A stretch of 64,000 bases of DNA from Enterococcus innesii (GTDB lineage Bacteria; Bacillota; Bacilli; Lactobacillales; Enterococcaceae), in assembly GCA_018982785.1 (NCBI GenBank), contig JAHHEN010000005.1:186001-250000 (forward strand), given 5' to 3'. Shown here piece by piece: positions 57,304 to 64,000 of this stretch (positions are counted from its first letter, which is position 1; every line of letters starts with the position of its first letter). A program made the translations under genes and the position numbers. Under the pieces are notes generated by a model that was not told where the DNA came from, did not search any database, and was given only the letters and a program-made list of their open reading frames with translations.

Positions 57304-59445
57304 ATGAAATCAAAAACCTATCGAAAAATATTCTTAACCTTTTTAACGGTAATCATTGTATATACTATTTTTATTATGGTGATTGTTATCAATAATGAAG
57401 TCAATCAGCGAAAAGCTGAGCAAACTACCCAAAGTATTATGACGCTAGAAAACAGTGCGTTTCGCATTGATCAACAACTTCGATTTGCCCTCAATTCAAT
57501 GAAATCTTTAGCAACAAAAGAAAGTATTATAGTGTTTTCCCAAAGTACTGAATCTGATTACGCGTTGTTTTCAGCTATGTATGATGAAATTCGTGAAAAC
57601 TATTTGTTAATGAATCAGTTTGAATACTCTATTGGAATCTTGAATCCAGAGAATCATATCATCGTCAGTTCTGACGGCTATTTTGTTTACAATGATTTCT
57701 TTTCCTTTTTGAATATAGAAACAAAAGCCGGTCTTCTTTCCGAAATGCTCGCAGATGCCAGCTTCAGTTCTTCCATCTTCGAAACTCTTGATCAACGGCT
57801 GATCATGCTTCATAAAGAGCAAGTGGAGAATCAGACCCTTTATTTCTTTGCCTATTGGAAAAAAAATGAACTACTGTCTCCAATGAATCAAGAAATACAA
57901 GTTATCGATCACCAATATCCTTCTAGTGAGACCAATTCACCGATACTTACTGATTTTACACAAAATACCATTCAGCAAGAGGCCAAATCAGATACTATCG
58001 TTTTTACAAAAAATTCAGAGGTGCTCCCTTTTGCCAATTATCAATTGACAACCGCGATTCAAAGCAGTTTTCCACTATCTACGATTTCTTCCTTTCTCCT
58101 TCCATTAATGGTTTTGATCGTACTGGGTGCTTTGATCGTCGTTTTCTTGAGTAAGCGGATGTACAAACCTTATCTAGAAATATTAGATGAAATCAAAAAG
58201 AGTAATGTTGATATTTTAACGGTTGATGATATCAACTTAGCTTTGCACCAGATAATCGAGTCGTCTAGTTCGATCAACCAGCTCCAGTCCCCTGTCTCAG
58301 AAGAAGTAAAGGAACTATTCTTAAAGAATCTGCTTTACGGAAAATATACGTACAATATGAGCAAGAGTTTACTGCCTACTTTTCATCTTGAAGGCATAGA
58401 AAAAGGCGGGAGTTTTGCTTTTCTAACCTTCTCAGGTGAGATGGCAGAAGAAGCCACTTTTAATGGAACAGAGATCATTCATGTACGCAAACAGTTGATC
58501 AAGAAAAATCTTCATATCGAGCGTTATGATATCATCAGTTTTTCCGAAAAACACCTTGTCATTCTTTTTTACGATCAGGAATATTCACAAATCATGAAAG
58601 AGATCGATCAATTGAAACTAACAATCGAAGACAGTTTGAACTTAAGAATGACTTATCTACTTTCCAAACCTTTTCATTCTCTCGAACATTTTATCGAAGT
58701 CTTTCATGAAACCTGTCAGTGGTCAGATGAATGCAATGGCGAAGATCAGTTCCATCAAATACCAGTTCCAACATCAAACGCTTTTCATAAAATCAATTAT
58801 ACCGTTGATGAAGAACAGTTACTGATCCAATATTTCAAAGTAGGTGATTTTGTCCATGCTAGAGAATTATTGCAACAAATCGTGGAGATCAATATTTCCA
58901 GCAACCGTTCTCTAGGCTTCCTTCAGGAATTTTCAGCCGCTCTGACCTTAACAATAAAACGTATCGCTGTGATCAAAGAGATTTCCTACCCTGAATTCTA
59001 CGAACAAAATAAGAAACAATTTCTTTACTTAAAAAAAGGTTTTTCAGATCCCGATGTGAAAAAAACAATTTTTACCCTTTTTGACACACTGATCACTCAG
59101 ATCGAAACCACGGAAAATAATAATGGATCCAAAACAGATGAAATCATTCAATTTATTAATAGCAACTATTGCAGCGACCTCAGTTTAACAGATATTGCCC
59201 AGCAGTTTCATCTAAGTGAAGCCTATTTAAGCCGGTTGATTAAAGAACGACTGTCCATGTCCTTCAAACCATACGTCAATCAACTACGTGTCGAAAAAGC
59301 CAAACGTCTGATGAGCGAACAAGAAAGTTCAATCAATGAAATTGCTAGTAAAGTCGGCTTTAAAAATACCAATTCCTTTATTCGGGTATTCAAACAATTT
59401 GAAGGGTCGACACCTGGTACTTATCGTACCAATAAAATTCATTAA
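57304..59445 (+). CDS. Membrane-bound AraC family regulator
   Basis: 713 residues: transmembrane segment (about 10-30), an extracytoplasmic sensor domain to about residue 255, second transmembrane segment (SSFLLPLMVLIVLGALIVVF), a cytoplasmic linker, then a C-terminal AraC double HTH (SDLSLTDIAQQFHLSEAYLS and INEIASKVGFKNTNSFIRVF). The design resembles YesS/YtdP-like one-component sensors that read extracellular carbohydrate. GAAAGGAGCACTT precedes the ATG. Divergent from the mannosidase/ABC operon, its probable target. Confidence 0.88.
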   Translation: MKSKTYRKIFLTFLTVIIVYTIFIMVIVINNEVNQRKAEQTTQSIMTLENSAFRIDQQLRFALNSMKSLATKESIIVFSQSTESDYALFSAMYDEIRENYLLMNQFEYSIGILNPENHIIVSSDGYFVYNDFFSFLNIETKAGLLSEMLADASFSSSIFETLDQRLIMLHKEQVENQTLYFFAYWKKNELLSPMNQEIQVIDHQYPSSETNSPILTDFTQNTIQQEAKSDTIVFTKNSEVLPFANYQLTTAIQSSFPLSTISSFLLPLMVLIVLGALIVVFLSKRMYKPYLEILDEIKKSNVDILTVDDINLALHQIIESSSSINQLQSPVSEEVKELFLKNLLYGKYTYNMSKSLLPTFHLEGIEKGGSFAFLTFSGEMAEEATFNGTEIIHVRKQLIKKNLHIERYDIISFSEKHLVILFYDQEYSQIMKEIDQLKLTIEDSLNLRMTYLLSKPFHSLEHFIEVFHETCQWSDECNGEDQFHQIPVPTSNAFHKINYTVDEEQLLIQYFKVGDFVHARELLQQIVEINISSNRSLGFLQEFSAALTLTIKRIAVIKEISYPEFYEQNKKQFLYLKKGFSDPDVKKTIFTLFDTLITQIETTENNNGSKTDEIIQFINSNYCSDLSLTDIAQQFHLSEAYLSRLIKERLSMSFKPYVNQLRVEKAKRLMSEQESSINEIASKVGFKNTNSFIRVFKQFEGSTPGTYRTNKIH

Positions 59446-59469
59446 GCTTTAAAATTCTAATACAAAAAA

Positions 59470-59566
59470 AACGATCTGAACGAGATTTGATCCCTACATT
59501 TACGAATTGTTTCCCTCAAGAAAATTCGTTCTATTAGTAGTTTTCAAATTTTTCGTTCTGATCGTT
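59470..59566. repeat. Spaced inverted repeat between convergent genes
   Basis: AACGATCTGAACGA (59470-59483) and TCGTTCTGATCGTT (59553-59566) are complementary except one position, separated by about 70 bp. Possibly a long-stem terminator. Confidence 0.4.
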
Positions 59567-59594
59567 CTAATAAAAAGATAAGTTACTTATACAG

Positions 59595-60332
59595 TCACAG
59601 CTGATAATGGATCGCTTCTTGGTACTTTTCAAACAGGGACTGGTTCAATTCATCCCCGCCGTCTAGGTTCGCTGAGTAAAAAATCGGCGGATAGTCGACG
59701 CCAGCTTCTTTTAGTTTTTGGCAAACTTCAACGATGATTGCATTTAAAATCGTTGCGCCGACTACGGTGGATGTAGGTCCGACTTTTTGTTCTACGTCTG
59801 GGATCGTACACGCAGCATCGCCAATCTCCCCATGATTGTCGATGACGATATCCGCCGTTTCAAATAAACGCAAGCCTGATGTATGACGGCTGCTGACTGT
59901 TTTCGAATAGGTAAGGTTCGTTAATGCGATGATCTTGACCCCTTTTTCTTTAGCATGAAGCGCCATATCGATGATAACTGGGTTTCGCCCAGACACCGAA
60001 TGCAAGATCAGCACATCGCCTGCTGTAAAGGGCTGGGTCGCCGCCAAGGCCCTACCGTAGCCTTCTAAGCGCTCCATTTTACTAGTGAAGGTGATTGGGC
60101 TGCGATCAAGCATCAGTTCTCTTCCAAAGATCGCGTTGATGGTCATCATGCCACCTGCTCGATAATACATCTCTTCGGCTAAGATCCCAGCGTGACTTGC
60201 GCCAAAAATGTAGATGGCTTTTTTGGTCAAGTTGGCTTTCGTCAACAATTCAATGGCTTGCTCAATCGCTGGTGCTTCTTTTTCTTCTACAATAGACAAT
60301 AGTTCTTTTGCTTTTTCAAAGTATTGAAACAT
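59595..60332 (-). CDS. SIS domain protein (UPF0309-like)
   Basis: Phosphosugar-binding SIS fold, 245 residues. Key segments: YIFGASHAGILAEEMYYRAG, LILHSVSGRNPVIIDMA and KVGPTSTVVGATILNAI, with the family's SxS/T phosphate loops. It abuts the IIC gene (stop and start adjacent), so it should isomerise or otherwise process the phosphosugar delivered by that PTS. The exact reaction is unknown. Confidence 0.85.
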   Translation of the reverse strand: MFQYFEKAKELLSIVEEKEAPAIEQAIELLTKANLTKKAIYIFGASHAGILAEEMYYRAGGMMTINAIFGRELMLDRSPITFTSKMERLEGYGRALAATQPFTAGDVLILHSVSGRNPVIIDMALHAKEKGVKIIALTNLTYSKTVSSRHTSGLRLFETADIVIDNHGEIGDAACTIPDVEQKVGPTSTVVGATILNAIIVEVCQKLKEAGVDYPPIFYSANLDGGDELNQSLFEKYQEAIHYQL

Positions 60333-61583
60333 TTAAAACCCTCCAAACAGCTTGCCGATCAATTCACCAAGGATGCCCCATAGAGATAAATCGTTCCCAC
60401 CGAAAATCAAGATCCAGTTTTGAATCGTCGTTGAGAACAACGCTGCAGAGATCCCAACGAGTGCTACCATAACAACAGAAGCTGTGATCGTACCAATAAT
60501 GGCCCCTCGCAAGCCCCCTTGTCCTTCGCCGATCACCGCAGCACCCCCACATTCAAAGAAGCTGGTGATGACTAAAGGAACGATCAAAATGCCAAAGACG
60601 TTGGTCGTATTGGCAATCACCACTAAAATCGTTGAGGTGATCATCGCCACGATAAAGCCGATGATTACAGCATTTGGACGATAGTTGAACAAGATTGGCA
60701 CATCAAAAGCTGGTTTTGCTCCAGGAACGACTTTTTCTGCGATCCCTTGAAAGGCTGGAATGATTTGGTTGATCAATAGACGTACGCCATACAACATGAT
60801 CAATAGTCCTGCACCGAAGTTCAAGCCAGCATCAACCGCAAACATCACCAAGTTGCCCCCTTCAGGAACTAATACGGGCGCAATCAAACCAATAACGATA
60901 TTCATAAAAAACATCACTAATGCGCCAGTAATCGATATTTCACGGAAAAACGAGAGATTTTCTGGCACTTTCAAATCTTCCGTCGATTTTTCTTTGTTTC
61001 CGACCCGTTTTGCAACAAAGCCTGAAACCAATGACAAGATCCCCGTTGGATGACCGATCAAAAATGAATCATCGCCTGTGGCATCCCATACATATTTCCG
61101 CATGATCCATGGCATGAATGACCAGTAACAAGCCGATAGAACCGCCCCTAAGATCAACAGTGGGATTCCGGTAAGTCCGCCTTCAACGCCCCCAGCGACG
61201 ATGACAAATGGGAACCACCACAACATGTGACCGGTGAGGAAAATCGTCTTCACAGGTGTAAAGCGAGCAATCAATAAATGAATGACAAGTCCGAAAAACA
61301 TCGCTAAACCTACTGTTCCGCCGTATTCTGCCGTAAAGGTGATGTCAGAGAGTCCATCTGACACAGCAACGCCTAATTGGGTTTGAACCGCAGCATTGAT
61401 CGGTGCGATCGTTCCCACCAACATGTTTACCCCAGCCGTCAATGCCACCATCCCGAAAGAAGCTGTTAAGGTTCCTTTGACGACTTCTGCAAAAGGTTTT
61501 CTTTGTACCAATAACCCAATCATGGCAATGATCCCCAGTAGGACTGGCGGATTTTTTAAAATATAATCCGTGACAAAATTCAT
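60333..61583 (-). CDS. PTS ascorbate/galactitol-type IIC (UlaA family)
   Basis: Membrane subunit, 416 residues, starting FVTDYILKNPPVLLGIIAMI; contains YRPNAVIIGF and GGLRGAIIGT segments seen also in the IIC at 18855. It works with the IIB and IIA genes just upstream. Substrate unknown. Confidence 0.88.
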   Translation of the reverse strand: MNFVTDYILKNPPVLLGIIAMIGLLVQRKPFAEVVKGTLTASFGMVALTAGVNMLVGTIAPINAAVQTQLGVAVSDGLSDITFTAEYGGTVGLAMFFGLVIHLLIARFTPVKTIFLTGHMLWWFPFVIVAGGVEGGLTGIPLLILGAVLSACYWSFMPWIMRKYVWDATGDDSFLIGHPTGILSLVSGFVAKRVGNKEKSTEDLKVPENLSFFREISITGALVMFFMNIVIGLIAPVLVPEGGNLVMFAVDAGLNFGAGLLIMLYGVRLLINQIIPAFQGIAEKVVPGAKPAFDVPILFNYRPNAVIIGFIVAMITSTILVVIANTTNVFGILIVPLVITSFFECGGAAVIGEGQGGLRGAIIGTITASVVMVALVGISAALFSTTIQNWILIFGGNDLSLWGILGELIGKLFGGF

Positions 61584-61585
61584 GA

Positions 61586-61867
61586 TTATCCCTCTCTTTC
61601 AGCTAAAAATTTTTCCATTTGCTGTTTGACTTCTTCTTTATCCATATACTTTTTGATTGGATAAACGGGTGCTTTAACGGATGCTTTTAACTCATTCAAT
61701 AATTCATTGCTCGTAAAATAAACATCTGCGGGTGTCGCTTTTGCTGTTGATAAATCAGTATTCTCGGCAGTTGCCGTCAACCCTAACTCTTTGATCACCT
61801 TATCGATCGTCATCTTCAATACCATTGAGCTTCCTACACCAAATCCACATACTGCTAAAATTTTCAT
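61586..61867 (-). CDS. PTS ascorbate-type IIB
   Basis: 93-residue phosphocarrier; phospho-Cys loop ILAVCGFGVGSSMV with Cys at residue 7. AGGAGGAAAAGGAT precedes the ATG. Two base pairs separate its stop from the IIC start. Confidence 0.9.
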   Translation of the reverse strand: MKILAVCGFGVGSSMVLKMTIDKVIKELGLTATAENTDLSTAKATPADVYFTSNELLNELKASVKAPVYPIKKYMDKEEVKQQMEKFLAEREG

Positions 61868-61879
61868 ATCCTTTTCCTC

Positions 61880-62308
61880 CTATTGGAATAATTGACAAAT
61901 TTGTTCCCGATCGCCGTTTAATATCACGTTGTATTTTTCTTCATCCATAAAGATCGCCATGATCTCTTTCAAGCTTTCTAGATGGCTTTCACTATCTGCG
62001 GCGGCTAAGACAAGAAATATCCGCACCGGTTTCCCCTCAAGATCGATGGGCTGTTTCGTTACTAAAAGGCTCATACTTTGCTCCAAAACCCCTTCTCCAG
62101 GACGGGCATGCATCAGCGCAAAGTAATCCGCCAACACCATGTAAGGACCATTTTCTTCCACGCTTTGAATCATCGCTTCGATGTATTCTGACGTGATCAG
62201 CACTTCATCCAGCAAGGGCTGGCTAGCTAATTTTACGGCTGAGCGCCAATCTGCCACTGTCTCATCCGTTTGTATATGCTTTTCAGGCAAATAATCCTTC
62301 ACTTTCAT
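61880..62308 (-). CDS. PTS ascorbate-type IIA
   Basis: 142-residue IIA of the mannitol/fructose class. The phospho-His lies in DYFALMHARPGEG. Its ATG overlaps the regulator stop (ATGA), so it is translationally coupled. Contrast with the 18855 operon, which has no separate IIA. Confidence 0.9.
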   Translation of the reverse strand: MKVKDYLPEKHIQTDETVADWRSAVKLASQPLLDEVLITSEYIEAMIQSVEENGPYMVLADYFALMHARPGEGVLEQSMSLLVTKQPIDLEGKPVRIFLVLAAADSESHLESLKEIMAIFMDEEKYNVILNGDREQICQLFQ

Positions 62309-63945
62309 TCTGATTTAACCTCCAACATTTTTGATAGGAACCATTCTTTGTTTTCGATTCCTTGCATGATCAATTTCATCATTGGTTCCACCTTTTGCGT
62401 CTCATCCTCTCGGATCATCAATAAAATAATGATGTCGGCTTTTTGGTTGCCCCATTCTACTGGCTGATCCAAAAGTAGGATTGAGATCGCTGTTTTTTCG
62501 ACATAATTCGGATTGCCATGAGGGATGGCAAAGCCATTATCTAAATAGGTTGATTGTAGCTGCTCTCTTTCAGTGATGGATTGCTGAAACTGCGCTTTTC
62601 GTTTTTCATCACTAAAAGGGGTTTGTTCGATCAGAAAATTGATGGCTTCTGTTTTGCTGGCAAATCGCTCGAAAAAGACGGTTGGCTGGATCATCGATTG
62701 GGCTTGAAGAAGCAAACCATTTTGATCGGCCACTGCCTCATTATCGATGACTAAATCGATGTAATGATTCATGATCCGCTTCATGTCGCGATTGGTCACC
62801 ATAGGCGAGATCCGCACCACAGGTTTTTGAATCCCTACGAGATCGATGGTTGAAATAATAAAATCGATCGCCGAAATGTCCATCTGCTTTAATTTTTCTA
62901 CTGAAACGGTTTCGATACTGTCGATCTCTGGCAGAATGCGACGAATTTTCGCAGAGACAAATGAGCTAGTTCCGACGCCATTGGGACAGACAAAAATGAT
63001 TTTGTTCATGCGGCGCATTCGCTCGATTGCTGCTTGAAAATGGATCGTGACAAATCCAATCTCATCATCAGAGATCCCCACTTGATACGCTTTCAAGAAA
63101 TCATGAAGCGAGAACCAGACCACGCCATACAAAGCAGGATAGTTTTGTTTGATTTCTTCCAACAAAGGGTTGATGACTGTGGTTTGCGCTTCGATCCGCA
63201 GCAGTAGTTGATACAGATGGATCGTCACATCTTCTTCCAAACGATTGTCTTGGGTCAAGTCGGTACCTAAGCCTTCGCTGATTTTTTGAATCAAGTTACG
63301 CACTTTTCCCCGAAAGACGAAAGGAACTTTTTCACTTTTCATAAAAAATTTCAAGCCGCTACCGACGATCAGGTAGGTTAGATATTGCACTTCTTTTGGT
63401 GAAAATTGATAAATGTGTTGTTCTTCGATTTCTTTCAGTAGCTCATAGACTAACGGATATTTGTCGAACTCCAAAAACAACTTCCCCACTTGGCGGTTTT
63501 CTTCAATCACTAAGTTTTCCGCATGACTCGCCCGCTCGATCAGCAGCACGATGGAAAGTACGATACTTTGAATATAGCTGTCGGGCATTTCCACTTGTTT
63601 TTCCACTAACGCTCGACGAAAGGCCTGATTTACTTCCTGGTATTTCGCAGGTTCCACCAACAAGGAAAACGCCGCTGGTTGATCCAGCATCATTAAGCAA
63701 AAGCGTTTGAGCACCCGATGGATCTGGGATTCACTTGCTTCAAAAAATGTACCTGAATTATCAAATCTCAGACGTAAGCTTTCTTTTTGAAACAGCTCTT
63801 TTAAATAAGAAATATCTTTGGCAATACTGCTGCTGGAAACGAAATAATCCTCTGCTAACTGCTGATAGCTGAGATGATCGCCAGCAATCAACCGTTTAAA
63901 AATCAAAATCCTTCGTTCCGATGTCCCCGAATAATTCATTTTCAT
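62305..63945 (-). CDS. PRD-containing transcriptional regulator with IIB and IIA domains
   Basis: 546 residues: N-terminal HTH (YQQLAEDYFVSSSSIAKDI), PRD region including GFVTIHFQAAIER, a IIB-like domain (IIFVCPNGVGTSSFVSAK) and a C-terminal IIA domain (NGFAIPHGNPNYVEKTAI). It appears to carry fewer PRD residues than the regulator at 20503. GAGGGTGAGCGT precedes the ATG. It heads the UlaA-type operon and should activate it in response to PTS phosphorylation. The promoter lies beyond or at the window end. Confidence 0.87.
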   Translation of the reverse strand: MKMNYSGTSERRILIFKRLIAGDHLSYQQLAEDYFVSSSSIAKDISYLKELFQKESLRLRFDNSGTFFEASESQIHRVLKRFCLMMLDQPAAFSLLVEPAKYQEVNQAFRRALVEKQVEMPDSYIQSIVLSIVLLIERASHAENLVIEENRQVGKLFLEFDKYPLVYELLKEIEEQHIYQFSPKEVQYLTYLIVGSGLKFFMKSEKVPFVFRGKVRNLIQKISEGLGTDLTQDNRLEEDVTIHLYQLLLRIEAQTTVINPLLEEIKQNYPALYGVVWFSLHDFLKAYQVGISDDEIGFVTIHFQAAIERMRRMNKIIFVCPNGVGTSSFVSAKIRRILPEIDSIETVSVEKLKQMDISAIDFIISTIDLVGIQKPVVRISPMVTNRDMKRIMNHYIDLVIDNEAVADQNGLLLQAQSMIQPTVFFERFASKTEAINFLIEQTPFSDEKRKAQFQQSITEREQLQSTYLDNGFAIPHGNPNYVEKTAISILLLDQPVEWGNQKADIIILLMIREDETQKVEPMMKLIMQGIENKEWFLSKMLEVKSE

Positions 63946-64000
63946 ACGCTCACCCTCTACATCTATTTTATTGCTACTGTACCAAATTAGAAGGCTAATT

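Noticed and set aside
1-64000. CRISPR arrays, tRNA/rRNA genes, transposases and prophage genes
   Set aside because: Nothing with regular spaced repeats, RNA-gene signatures or transposase motifs was found by reading; a dedicated tRNA and IS search would settle it.

Overview
The window looks like chromosomal DNA of a low-GC Gram-positive coccus, most probably an Enterococcus of the casseliflavus/gallinarum type. This rests on Firmicute ribosome-binding sites, many cre-like sites, a very high density of PTS and ABC sugar-uptake operons, and housekeeping genes (map, truA, rlmH, htrA, ytpR, pepA) with Lactobacillales-like sequences. No rRNA, tRNA, CRISPR array, insertion sequence or prophage was recognised. 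The species is an inference.

Layout. 1-4911 (minus): an antiterminator-controlled operon with a BglG/LicT regulator, a beta-glucoside-type PTS IIBCA, a Cys-type sulfatase and its radical-SAM maturase (cut by the window edge). 4986-10159: an SsuBC-like ABC transporter divergent from a polysaccharide-deacetylase-like gene and an NMT1-type binding protein, then an ArsD-like gene, a YczE-like membrane protein and a Crp/Fnr regulator. 10282-14285: sucrose genes scrB, scrA and scrR. 14658-16728: an NCS2 purine permease and a Nudix hydrolase. 16934-22570: an UlaA-type PTS operon with a class II aldolase, a P-loop kinase-like protein, a small helical protein and a PRD regulator. 22806-26954: an FUSC membrane protein, a deoxynucleoside salvage cluster and an XRE regulator. 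27201-31065: an amidohydrolase-permease pair behind a long structured leader, and an extended MsrA.

31314-34560 is a visibly AT-rich islet with mazEF, an AraC regulator, a GNAT and an EamA exporter. 34897-43854 is mostly conserved housekeeping and stress genes. 44039-47838 holds a GlsB-like protein and a sugar ABC transporter preceded by an apparent attenuator. 47830-50759 has CorA, manganese catalase and an aldo/keto reductase. 50810-59445 is a GH38 alpha-mannosidase with an ABC importer and a divergent membrane-bound AraC regulator. 59595-63945 is a second UlaA-type PTS operon with a SIS-domain protein. Both sugar ABC importers lack an ATPase gene and probably share an MsmK-like ATPase encoded elsewhere.

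About twenty genes are interrupted by single-base indels. Roughly seventeen look like one missing base, mostly in a homopolymer, and conserved protein sequence resumes in another frame just beyond. The likeliest cause is uncorrected base-calling error in a long-read assembly, not mass gene decay. Such genes are given here as full-length CDS with the frameshift noted.
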